From Lachnospiraceae bacterium (GTDB lineage Bacteria; Bacillota; Clostridia; Lachnospirales; Lachnospiraceae): a DNA stretch of 64,000 nt. Position 1 is the stretch's first letter. Every line of letters begins with the position of its first letter. The stretch spans positions 83,755-147,754 of the forward strand of contig JAAUZC010000010.1 in NCBI GenBank assembly GCA_014804795.1, read 5' to 3'. The notes under the pieces were generated by a model. It had not been told where the DNA came from. It was given only the letters and a program-made list of their open reading frames with translations, and made no database searches. This document shows positions 1 to 8,414 of this stretch, piece by piece. A program made the translations under genes and the position numbers.

Positions 1-234
1 CTGGGGAGTGCGGTCCGTAAAGCCCGGTTCAAGAATTTCGTCGATTGTTACATTGCAGAGCTTGGAATAATAGAGAAGAACCCGAAGATTCAGTTTGGCG
101 CGATTGTTTTCCAGATTGCTGACAAAAGCAACTGTACAATCCAAATCTTCTGCTACCATTTCTTGTGTATATCCCTGCTCTACACGGAGCTGTTTCATTT
201 TTAAACCCACCTTTGAAAAGTCCAGTTCACTCAT
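1..234 (-). CDS. XRE-family helix-turn-helix regulator, N-terminal part (truncated by window edge)
   Basis: Reverse strand reads MSELDFSKVGLKMKQLRVEQGYTQEMVAEDLDCTVAFVSNLENNRAKLNLRVLLYYSKLCNVTIDEILEPGF..., HTH_XRE pattern; open to the left edge. Confidence 0.8.
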   Translation of the reverse strand, partial: MSELDFSKVGLKMKQLRVEQGYTQEMVAEDLDCTVAFVSNLENNRAKLNLRVLLYYSKLCNVTIDEILEPGFTDRTPQ

Positions 235-385
235 ATGCAAAACTCCTTTTGTTTTTTTATTAAATATATTTTATTATATTTTTGAAAAACAGGCAAGATA
301 TAACTTCTGAAATGCAATAAAAAAATATAGCTTTTGGCACGGAAAAGTGTAATTATAAAAAGAATACAAAAAAGAGGGTCTTAAA

Positions 386-1492
386 ATGCATTATGATTAT
401 CTGATCGTAGGAGCAGGATTATTTGGCAGCGTATTTGCCCGTGAAATGAAAAAGCGGGGAAAGAGATGTTATGTGATTGATAAGCGGGAGCATATTGCGG
501 GAAATATATATACAGAAAAACGGCTTGATATTTCTGTGCATTGTTATGGCGCGCATATTTTCCACACTTCAAATAAGGCGGTCTGGGATTATATAGGACA
601 GTTTGCGGAATTCAACCAGTATATCAATTCTCCGGTGGCAGTATATAAGGATGAACTGTATAACCTGCCCTTTAATATGAATACATTCAGCAGGCTGTGG
701 AATATCAAAACTCCTGCAGAGGCAAAAGAAAAGATCAGGGAACAGATTGCGGAGCTTTCGATCAGTGAACCGCGGAATCTGGAAGAACAGGCATTATCTT
801 TGGCGGGCCGGGACGTCTATGAAAAACTTGTCAAAGGATATACGGAAAAGCAGTGGGGAAGGCAGTGCAGTGAACTTCCGGCGTTTGTAATAAAGAGACT
901 GCCGCTGCGTTTTACGTACGATAATAATTATTTTAACGATCGTTATCAGGGGATTCCGGTTGGAGGATATACCGGTATTGTGGAAAAACTGTTGGACGGA
1001 ATTGATGTGCAGACGGGTATTTCATGGCAGACATTCCGGGAAACAAGGAAGGATATCACCTATGATAAACTGCTTTATACAGGTATGATAGATGAGTATT
1101 TTGACTATAGGCTTGGTGCGCTGGAGTATCGTTCCCTGCGCTTTGAGACGGAAGAGTTGCCTGAGGAAGAAAATTACCAGGGCAATGCGGTGGTGAATTA
1201 TACGGAGCGGGAGATTCCTTATACGCGTATTATAGAGCATAAGCATTTTGAATTTGGCACACAGCCCGGAACGGTGATCACAAGGGAATATCCGACGGAG
1301 TGGAAAAAGGGGGATGAGCCCTACTATCCGATCAATGATGAGAAAAATGACCGATTGTATGAAGCATACCGGAAATTGGCAGAGAATGAAAAAAATGTGC
1401 TGTTTGGGGGCAGGCTGGGACAGTATCGATATTACGATATGGATAAGACAATTGCGGCGGCGCTTCAAATGGCGGAGGAAGAGACAAACTGA
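386..1492 (+). CDS. glf: UDP-galactopyranose mutase
   Basis: 368 aa; N-terminal FAD motif (YLIVGAGLFGSVFAREMKKRGKRCYVIDKREHIAGNIY), GYTEKQWG and related GLF motifs. Confidence 0.95.
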   Translation: MHYDYLIVGAGLFGSVFAREMKKRGKRCYVIDKREHIAGNIYTEKRLDISVHCYGAHIFHTSNKAVWDYIGQFAEFNQYINSPVAVYKDELYNLPFNMNTFSRLWNIKTPAEAKEKIREQIAELSISEPRNLEEQALSLAGRDVYEKLVKGYTEKQWGRQCSELPAFVIKRLPLRFTYDNNYFNDRYQGIPVGGYTGIVEKLLDGIDVQTGISWQTFRETRKDITYDKLLYTGMIDEYFDYRLGALEYRSLRFETEELPEEENYQGNAVVNYTEREIPYTRIIEHKHFEFGTQPGTVITREYPTEWKKGDEPYYPINDEKNDRLYEAYRKLAENEKNVLFGGRLGQYRYYDMDKTIAAALQMAEEETN

Positions 1493-1527
1493 TAGTGTAT
1501 CGTATATGACTCATATAAACAGAAATA

Positions 1528-1565
1528 AAAAACAGCCGGGAGCAGATTTGCTTTCGGCTGTTTTC
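1528..1565. terminator. bidirectional hairpin terminator between convergent glf and fliD-like gene
   Basis: AAAACAGCCG...CGGCTGTTTT inverted repeat between convergent genes. Confidence 0.7.
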
Positions 1566-2874
1566 AGCAGTAGTAATTGAATAACATTCCGGTATAATTG
1601 CTGGAGACGTAAGGCGCCGGGAAATTGTGTCCGGGATTTTTGTAGGCAACCACCGTTTTATCGACATATTTCATAGGATTTAAGGAAATCTGGTTGGTCT
1701 TGCGGAAAATCTGCTGGGTGAAATTTTTCACGACCTGAAACCTGTTTTCCGCATCGCCCGAGTGGATAGCGCCTGAAAGCGCATCCCGATCCACATCGAT
1801 GCGTCCGTCGTCCTGAACATTGAGGCCGATGTCTAAGAGATTTTCTTTATACAGGGAAGCGATTCCCGCCATTTCTCCTTTCAGCTTTGCGGAACTGTTT
1901 TGGGCAGTTTTAAACTGATCCATGGCACTCAAAAAGCTGTTGTAGCTTCCGGCAAGCAGTGTTACATTATCTGCGAGGGCCTCATAGTCTACCCTTAATC
2001 CGATTTCAGCGCTGCCGCTTTCCTCGGAGCTGATGCCGTGAAGTTCCACCTCATAAGATTTATCCAGTGTGAATTTATTGGAGTGAGCCTCGGATGTTTT
2101 CCCGTTTATCGTGAATCTGGCGTTGGAGCCCTCTCTGGCAACATAGTCCAGACCCAGATAGGAAACAATGCCGGAAGCTTTGCTTGTATTATCATCGGAA
2201 ACAGAAAAGATACGGTTTCTGCCGGATTTTAATCCCGTTGCATCCGATTCTATGCGGAGTGAAGAGGTATTTTCTTCGCCCTCTATGACTTCCGCGCCCA
2301 GACCGATGCCCGCGCCGTCGATCAGCCGTGCAAGCCGGTTTAAAATATTGCGGTTGGTCTCTCCCTCGTGAATGCTGAACTGAAATTCATAGTTCATGTC
2401 GTTGATACCGATATCAAAAGAGTAGGTATCGGGAGGCAGTGCAACAAGGGAATCGTCTTCCAGAAAATTCCCGAGGTTTACCTGGTTGGAGGCCAAAGAC
2501 TGCACTTCAATATTGATCGGCTTGATAAAATCGCTATTGGAAGAATCGCCGATAAATTTAGCTGTCACAAGATCTTCATTACTGGAATAAGCAGCTTTGC
2601 GCTCGAGCAGTTCCTGGCTGTTCAGATTACCGCCGAGGGAGGCGATCTCCATGTTGAGTTCTCTTGCGTTTTCTTTTAATCCCATCGCAAACTGCCCTGC
2701 TTCACGTCTGTTGGAGAGCAGATACAGAGGGGATTCTTTATTCAGTTTTATAATGGAATTATATATGCCGCGGAGCTCACTGCGCTTATGAGCGTCATAT
2801 TTACCGGCATTCTTTGGAGTATAAGCGGTAAGATAATAATTATAGATATTATCCTGAATAGCATTATAAGCCAT
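1564..2874 (-). CDS. flagellar capping protein FliD-like (orphan)
   Basis: Product starting MAYNAIQDNIYNYYLTAY...; RBS GGAGGGG upstream of 2874; FliD-like C-terminal region (LLAGSYNSFLSAMDQF...LDIGLNVQDDGRIDVDRDAL). Confidence 0.6.
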   Translation of the reverse strand: MAYNAIQDNIYNYYLTAYTPKNAGKYDAHKRSELRGIYNSIIKLNKESPLYLLSNRREAGQFAMGLKENARELNMEIASLGGNLNSQELLERKAAYSSNEDLVTAKFIGDSSNSDFIKPINIEVQSLASNQVNLGNFLEDDSLVALPPDTYSFDIGINDMNYEFQFSIHEGETNRNILNRLARLIDGAGIGLGAEVIEGEENTSSLRIESDATGLKSGRNRIFSVSDDNTSKASGIVSYLGLDYVAREGSNARFTINGKTSEAHSNKFTLDKSYEVELHGISSEESGSAEIGLRVDYEALADNVTLLAGSYNSFLSAMDQFKTAQNSSAKLKGEMAGIASLYKENLLDIGLNVQDDGRIDVDRDALSGAIHSGDAENRFQVVKNFTQQIFRKTNQISLNPMKYVDKTVVAYKNPGHNFPAPYVSSNYTGMLFNYYC

Positions 2875-3089
2875 ATCATCCCCTCCTTTCTTCCTTGAAA
2901 TCATCCCGGGCGCATACGCCGCATATCCGTTGCGGCACCGAAAATACTTTACATTGCGTCGGGATCAGGGTATAATCAATAGGCAGAAAAACCCATTTAC
3001 AATTAAATAAAGCATAGCACTTTTTAAAGTCTATTACAAGAGATTTTACTTATTTTTGCGGGATTTTTTTGCTTTTTTTATAAAAAGGA

Positions 3090-3118
3090 TTGACGGAAAA
3101 GCTTTCTTATGTTATATT
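3090..3118 (+). promoter_or_regulatory. sigma-A type promoter for rpmG-secE-nusG
   Basis: TTGACG (3090-3095), 17-nt spacer, TATATT (3113-3118). Confidence 0.6.
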
Positions 3119-3181
3119 GACAAGACGAGATGAGATTCAGGTCTTTTTTTTATGCTCGAAATGACGCTTGGAGGTGGAAAA

Positions 3182-3331
3182 ATGCGTACGAGAATAACAC
3201 TGGCATGTACGGAATGTAAGCAGCGTAACTACAATACGACAAAGGATAAGAAAACGCATCCTGACAGAATGGAGCTGAAGAAATATTGTAGATTTTGCAG
3301 AAAGCATACGTTGCACAAAGAGACAAAGTAA
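3182..3331 (+). CDS. rpmG: 50S ribosomal protein L33
   Basis: Translation [60 protein letters not shown]; too short for the ORF track. Confidence 0.95.
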   Translation: MRTRITLACTECKQRNYNTTKDKKTHPDRMELKKYCRFCRKHTLHKETK

Positions 3332-3419
3332 TAAGGCTTTGTAAAAGTGTAGAATGCATCCTGCCGGATGCATATGTGAACTGACCGCGGACGGATATTT
3401 GTCCGGGAAGGAGTAAAAG

Positions 3420-3620
3420 ATGGGAGATTCCTCTAAGAAAGGAAACAAAAAAGGATTCTTTGACGGTGTAAAAGCTGAATTTAAGAAAATTTCATGGCCC
3501 GATAAGACATCTATCATCAGGCAGACAGTTGCCGTTGTTGCCATTTCTCTTGTGTTGGGAGTCATTATTACCATATTAGATTTTATCGTACAGTATGGTG
3601 TTAGTTTCCTGACGATGTAA
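3420..3620 (+). CDS. secE: preprotein translocase subunit SecE
   Basis: 66 aa, FFDGVKAEFKKISWPDKTSIIRQTVAVVAISLVLGVIITILD; upstream of nusG. Confidence 0.95.
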   Translation: MGDSSKKGNKKGFFDGVKAEFKKISWPDKTSIIRQTVAVVAISLVLGVIITILDFIVQYGVSFLTM

Positions 3621-3624
3621 TATA

Positions 3625-3670
3625 ACTTACAAGAAGTTCACTTGCTTGCAAGGGTGAACTTCGTAAGTTA
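3625..3670 (+). other. long hairpin between secE and nusG
   Basis: AACTTAC-aa-GAAGTTCAC...GTGAACTTC-GTAAGTT inverted repeat. Confidence 0.75.
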
Positions 3671-3724
3671 ACGAGCAGCTATGCTGCGAGCGATCATACA
3701 CAAAACAGTGGGAGTGGAGAGTAT

Positions 3725-4243
3725 ATGGCAGAAGCAAACTGGTATGTAGTGCATACCTATTCCGGGTATGAGAACAAGGTAAAAGCCAATATTGAGAAAA
3801 CCATTGAAAACAGAAATCTTCAGGAAGAGATTCTGGAAGTGCGTGTACCGATGCAGGACGTGATGGAAATGAAAAACGGCGCCCGCAAGACGGTGCAGAA
3901 AAAAATGTTTCCGGGATATGTTCTGATCAATATGGTGATGAATGATGATACATGGTATGTCGTGCGTAATACAAGAGGTGTCACCGGCTTTGTGGGACCG
4001 GGCAGCAAGCCCGTACCTCTTACGGAAGCAGAGATGAAGCCGCTTGGCATTAAGGTAGATAATATTACGATAGATTTCGGCGAAGGTGATACGATCGTAG
4101 TAGTGGCAGGCGCATGGAAAAATACAGTGGGTATCGTGCAGAAAATAGACTTCAACAAGCAGACGGCCACGATCAATGTGGATATGTTTGGCAGAGATAC
4201 ACCTGTTGAGATCAGCTTTGCAGAAGTTCGGAAGTTTAACTGA
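3725..4243 (+). CDS. nusG: transcription termination/antitermination protein NusG
   Basis: WYVVHTYSGYENKVKANIE...FPGYVLINMVMNDDTWYVVRNTRGVTGFVGPGSKPVPL. Confidence 0.98.
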   Translation: MAEANWYVVHTYSGYENKVKANIEKTIENRNLQEEILEVRVPMQDVMEMKNGARKTVQKKMFPGYVLINMVMNDDTWYVVRNTRGVTGFVGPGSKPVPLTEAEMKPLGIKVDNITIDFGEGDTIVVVAGAWKNTVGIVQKIDFNKQTATINVDMFGRDTPVEISFAEVRKFN

Positions 4244-4323
4244 GGCCGAAAGGCTTAACTAAGGATGGGACAGTGGGAGTCATAAAACGACGCTGACCAC
4301 AATTTATTATAGGAGGTGCCATT

Positions 4324-4749
4324 ATGGCAAAAAAAGTAGTAGGATATATTAAATTACAAATCCCTGCTGGTAAAGCTACACCAGCACCGCCGGTTGGTCC
4401 TGCACTGGGACAGCATGGCGTGAACATCGTTGAATTCACAAAACAGTTCAACGCAAGAACAGCGGATAAGGGCGACCTGATCATCCCTGTTGTCATTACA
4501 GTTTATGCAGACAGATCATTCAGTTTCATTACAAAGACTCCGCCTGCAGCTGTACTGTTAAAGAAAGCATGCAATATCAAGTCCGGTTCCGCAGTGCCGA
4601 ACAAGACGAAAGTTGCAACGATCTCCAAAGCAAAATTACAGGAAATAGCAGAAACCAAAATGCCTGACCTGAATGCAGCGAGCTTAGAAGCAGCTATGAG
4701 CATGATTGCCGGAACAGCCAGAAGCATGGGCATCACAGTAGAAGATTAA
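4324..4749 (+). CDS. rplK: 50S ribosomal protein L11
   Basis: [43 protein letters not shown]. Confidence 0.99.
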   Translation: MAKKVVGYIKLQIPAGKATPAPPVGPALGQHGVNIVEFTKQFNARTADKGDLIIPVVITVYADRSFSFITKTPPAAVLLKKACNIKSGSAVPNKTKVATISKAKLQEIAETKMPDLNAASLEAAMSMIAGTARSMGITVED

Positions 4750-4764
4750 CGGGGAGGAACGACA

Positions 4765-5457
4765 ATGAAACATGGTAAGAAATACAGAGAAGCAGCAAAA
4801 CTTGTTGACCGCACCGTTCAGTATGATCCCACTGATGCAGTGGCTCTGGTAAAGAAAGCGGCAACAGCAAAATTTGACGAGACAGTAGAAGTACACATCA
4901 GAACAGGCTGTGACGGACGTCACGCAGAGCAGCAGGTTCGTGGCGCAGTTGTATTACCGAATGGAACAGGTAAGACTGTGAGAGTGCTTGTATTTGCAAA
5001 AGGCGATAAAGTAAATGAAGCGGAAGCGGCAGGCGCTGATTATGTAGGCGGTGATGAGCTGATTCCGAGAATCCAGAATGACGGATGGCTGGACTTTGAC
5101 GTAGTAGTTGCAACTCCCGATATGATGGGTGTTGTAGGTCGTCTCGGTAAAGTACTTGGTCCGAAAGGCCTTATGCCGAACCCGAAAGCCGGTACGGTAA
5201 CGATGGATGTGACGAAGGCTATTAAGGATATTAAAGCCGGTAAGATCGAATACAGACTGGATAAATCAAACATTATCCACTGCCCTGTAGGTAAGGTTTC
5301 CTTTACGGAAGAGCAGCTTGCAGAAAACTTTGACGCACTGATGGGTGCGATCATAAAAGCGAGACCGAGCGCATTAAAAGGTCAGTATATCAGAAGCGTA
5401 ACACTGACATCTACAATGGGACCTGGTATTAAAGTTTCAACAGCAAAATTAGTATAA
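4765..5457 (+). CDS. rplA: 50S ribosomal protein L1
   Basis: [31 protein letters not shown]...; adjacent to rplK. Confidence 0.99.
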   Translation: MKHGKKYREAAKLVDRTVQYDPTDAVALVKKAATAKFDETVEVHIRTGCDGRHAEQQVRGAVVLPNGTGKTVRVLVFAKGDKVNEAEAAGADYVGGDELIPRIQNDGWLDFDVVVATPDMMGVVGRLGKVLGPKGLMPNPKAGTVTMDVTKAIKDIKAGKIEYRLDKSNIIHCPVGKVSFTEEQLAENFDALMGAIIKARPSALKGQYIRSVTLTSTMGPGIKVSTAKLV

Positions 5458-5464
5458 AAACAAA

Positions 5465-5505
5465 ACGGGCAGGACGCTTTGCGTATTGCCCGTTGTTTTT
5501 ATTTG
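5465..5505 (+). terminator. intrinsic terminator after rplA
   Basis: AACGGGCA...TGCCCGTT hairpin followed by GTTTTTATTTG. Confidence 0.75.
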
Positions 5506-5519
5506 TTTGTGAGCAGACT

Positions 5520-6824
5520 ATGGACAAAAAGAGAAAAAAGAAAGAAAAACAGAATGAGCGAAGAAGCCTGTGGCGGGCTTTCTGGATGACACTGATCATT
5601 ACTTTGCTTGCTGGGGCGTCTGCAATGCTTGTTTTTCTGCTTCTTAAAACAGAGGATGGTCTGGCCTATGGGGAAGAGATATCGAGAATATCCCGGATCG
5701 AAGAGGAGGATATTCCGGTAAAGGCCGAAAATAAGCAGCCGGAAGAAGAAATGGCGGAAAAAGAGGATCCGGATGAGCAGGAAGAATTAAGCGGACAGGA
5801 TGATGGCTTTGATGAAAGCGGCTGCATCCGGAATGAAAACGGCAGGATCCTTGAAAAAAAGCAGCAGACAAAAGGGGATGAAGTGACGCTTCTATTTGCG
5901 GGCGATATTCTGTTTGATGACAACTATACAGTGATGATCACAATGCGTAAACGGGGAGATATTAAAGCCTGTTTCTCTGAAGAAGCGCTGAGAGAGATGG
6001 AAGAAGCGGATATCTTTATGTTGAACAATGAGTTTACCTATACAGACCGCGGAGAACCGACACCGGAGAAGCAGTTTACCTTTCGGGCGAAGCCGGAAAA
6101 CGCGGCTTTGCTCCATGAACTTGGCGTGGATATCGTTTCACTCGCCAACAACCATGCCTACGATTACGGCGAAATTTCTCTGCTTGATTCTCTCGATACG
6201 CTTGAGAAAATCGATATGCCCTACGTGGGGGCGGGACGGAATCTGTCGGAAGCTTCCGAAACCGTATACTTTCAGGCGGGGGATCAGAGAATAGCCTATC
6301 TGTCAGCCACCCAGATCGAACGTCAGTCATCTCCTGACACAAAAGGAGCCACAGAGACTGCGCCCGGCGTGTTCCGCTGCCTGACGGAAACGAAAATATT
6401 GGACAAAACGGCGGAAGCAAAAGAAAACAGTGATTTTGTCGTAGTCTACATCCACTGGGGGACCGAAAAGACAGATGAGCTCGACTGGGCACAGCCGGAT
6501 ATGGCGAAGTCCCTGGCCGAGGCCGGCGCGGATCTGATCATCGGCGACCATCCCCATGTTTTGCAGCCGCTTGCAAATGTGAATGGCGCTCCGACTATCT
6601 ACTCTGTGGGCAATTACTGGTTTAATTCAAGCCCTCTGGACACCTGTCTTGTCAAAGTGAAGATAAAGGATGGTGAAATGCAGAGCTTTCAGTTTTTACC
6701 GGCTCTTCAGTCCAACTGCTACACTGAACTTTTGTCCGGTGCCGAGAAGGAGAGGGTGCTTGCCTATATGCGCAGCATCTCCGGGAGTGTGACCATTGAT
6801 GCGGAAGGGTATGTGACGTTTTGA
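5520..6824 (+). CDS. CapA/PgsA-family metallophosphoesterase-like protein with N-terminal TM segment
   Basis: VTLLFAGDILFDDNYT..., LANNHAYDYG, VVVYIHWGTE, ADLIIGDHPHVLQP motifs; ATG at 5520 preferred over the TTG at 5493. Confidence 0.9.
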   Translation: MDKKRKKKEKQNERRSLWRAFWMTLIITLLAGASAMLVFLLLKTEDGLAYGEEISRISRIEEEDIPVKAENKQPEEEMAEKEDPDEQEELSGQDDGFDESGCIRNENGRILEKKQQTKGDEVTLLFAGDILFDDNYTVMITMRKRGDIKACFSEEALREMEEADIFMLNNEFTYTDRGEPTPEKQFTFRAKPENAALLHELGVDIVSLANNHAYDYGEISLLDSLDTLEKIDMPYVGAGRNLSEASETVYFQAGDQRIAYLSATQIERQSSPDTKGATETAPGVFRCLTETKILDKTAEAKENSDFVVVYIHWGTEKTDELDWAQPDMAKSLAEAGADLIIGDHPHVLQPLANVNGAPTIYSVGNYWFNSSPLDTCLVKVKIKDGEMQSFQFLPALQSNCYTELLSGAEKERVLAYMRSISGSVTIDAEGYVTF

Positions 6825-6827
6825 TCC

Positions 6828-7000
6828 GTAACAGTTCAGCCATGAAATGATCTGAGAGCTGTGCTTGGGTGCTTGCACACAGAGCACTGATGGCAGATTA
6901 TTTCATGAGCGGAGCGCCCTCATATGAAATAAAAGATGAGCCGCAAAGCGGCGCCGGATGCGAAGCAGACGCTTTTATGAATGTGAGGATTGAACTGTTA
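6828..7000. repeat. nested inverted-repeat element between capA-like gene and L10 leader
   Basis: GTAACAGTTCA...TGAACTGTTAC outer arms; CATGAAATGATCTG...CAGATTATTTCATG inner arms. Confidence 0.55.
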
Positions 7001-7030
7001 CCGATTTATAAGAAAAATATAGTTTGCGTA

Positions 7031-7059
7031 TTGACATCCCTCTCCGCATATGCTATCGT
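7031..7059 (+). promoter_or_regulatory. promoter for rplJL
   Basis: TTGACA followed ~17 nt later by TATCGT. Confidence 0.5.
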
Positions 7060-7064
7060 AAAAA

Positions 7065-7215
7065 AGGTCGCAAGACCATGCCGAAGACAGCAGGTGCCGG
7101 AAAACCGGCATAAGTACAACCGCCTGCCGAGGAAAAGTGATGATGAAGAAACTTTTGCCTTCCTGTCTTTGGAAGGTTTTTTTATCCCTGCATCAGGGAT
7201 CTTCGGTATAAAATC
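7065..7215 (+). ncRNA. L10 leader (ribosomal protein autoregulatory mRNA leader)
   Basis: CCGAAGACAGCAGGTGC...CCTGCCGAGG signature, then GGAAGG...TTTTTTT hairpin upstream of rplJ. Confidence 0.85.
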
Positions 7216-7232
7216 TAAAAGGAGGTAAAGAA

Positions 7233-7763
7233 ATGGCAAAGGTTGAACAGAAAAAGCCTATTGTAGACGAAATTGCTGCTACAATTAAAAATGCGCAGAC
7301 TGTTGTGTTGGTTGATTACCGCGGACTTACGGTAGAACAGGATACAGCACTGAGAAAACAGCTTCGTGAAGCAGGAATTACTTACAAGGTTTATAAGAAC
7401 ACATTCATGAACTTTGCATTTAAAGGAACGGATTGCGAAGGCCTGACAGATTTACTGGAAGGTCCTAACGCTATGGCAGCCTGTGATACAGATGCTACAG
7501 CGGCAGCAAGGATTCTTTGTAAATTTGCAAAGACAGCGCCCGCACTGGAAGTAAAGGGCGGTGTGGTAGAAGGCACTGTATACGATGCAAAGGGCATTGA
7601 ACAGATCTCCAACATTCCTTCCAGAGAGGAACTGTTGTCGAGATTGCTTGGCAGCATGCAGTCACCTGTTACGAATCTTGCACGTGTTCTGAAACAGATC
7701 GCGGAGAAAGACGGCGAAGGAACACCTGCTCCTGCGGCAGAAGAAGCACCTGCAGAAGCATAA
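7233..7763 (+). CDS. rplJ: 50S ribosomal protein L10
   Basis: MAKVEQKKPIVDEIAATIKNAQTVVLVDYRGLTVEQDTALRKQLREAG. Confidence 0.98.
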   Translation: MAKVEQKKPIVDEIAATIKNAQTVVLVDYRGLTVEQDTALRKQLREAGITYKVYKNTFMNFAFKGTDCEGLTDLLEGPNAMAACDTDATAAARILCKFAKTAPALEVKGGVVEGTVYDAKGIEQISNIPSREELLSRLLGSMQSPVTNLARVLKQIAEKDGEGTPAPAAEEAPAEA

Positions 7764-7818
7764 TAAGAAACTGAAACAAAGTACAAACAACTATAAATAA
7801 AAATGGAGGAAATAAATC

Positions 7819-8193
7819 ATGGCAAAATTATCCACACAGGAATTTATTGATGCTATCAAAGAGTTATCCGTAATGGAATTAAATGATCTTGTAAAAGCAT
7901 GTGAAGAGGAGTTCGGCGTATCCGCGGCAGCTGGCGTAGTTGTTGCAGCAGCAGCCGGCCCTGCAGAAGCAGCAGAAGAGAAGACTGAGTTTGATGTTGA
8001 GCTGACAGAGATCGGCGCAGAGAAGATCAAAGTTATCAAGGTTGTTCGTGAAGCAACAGGTCTTGGTCTGAAAGAAGCAAAAGAAGCAGTTGAATCCGCT
8101 CCGAAGGTACTGAAAGAAGCAGTTTCCAAGGAAGAAGCTGAAGAGCTGAAGAAGAAACTGGAAGAAGTAGGAGCAAAGGTTACTCTGAAATAA
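7819..8193 (+). CDS. rplL: 50S ribosomal protein L7/L12
   Basis: [46 protein letters not shown]... Confidence 0.99.
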   Translation: MAKLSTQEFIDAIKELSVMELNDLVKACEEEFGVSAAAGVVVAAAAGPAEAAEEKTEFDVELTEIGAEKIKVIKVVREATGLGLKEAKEAVESAPKVLKEAVSKEEAEELKKKLEEVGAKVTLK

Positions 8194-8209
8194 TTTCTGC
8201 AAAAGATGA

Positions 8210-8246
8210 CGCCATCCGCCTGAAATCCGGGCGGGTGGCTTTCCTT
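8210..8246 (+). terminator. intrinsic terminator after rplL
   Basis: GCCATCCGCC...GGCGGGTGGC hairpin (one G.U) followed by TTTCCTTA. Confidence 0.65.
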
Positions 8247-8303
8247 ATCTGCAAAAGCGACGCTTTTTCGAATTCACTTTATGAAAATTTCTCAAATTTT
8301 TTC

Positions 8304-8333
8304 TTGACGGGCAAAATTGATTTGTAGTATACT
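8304..8333 (+). promoter_or_regulatory. promoter for rpoB
   Basis: TTGACG, 18-nt spacer, TATACT. Confidence 0.65.
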
Positions 8334-8414
8334 GGATAATGCACTATTGTGGTGAGGTATGCTTTTTCGTGCCCAAAATACCGAAAATAGGCAATAAAAT
8401 AGAGAACGGGGTGA

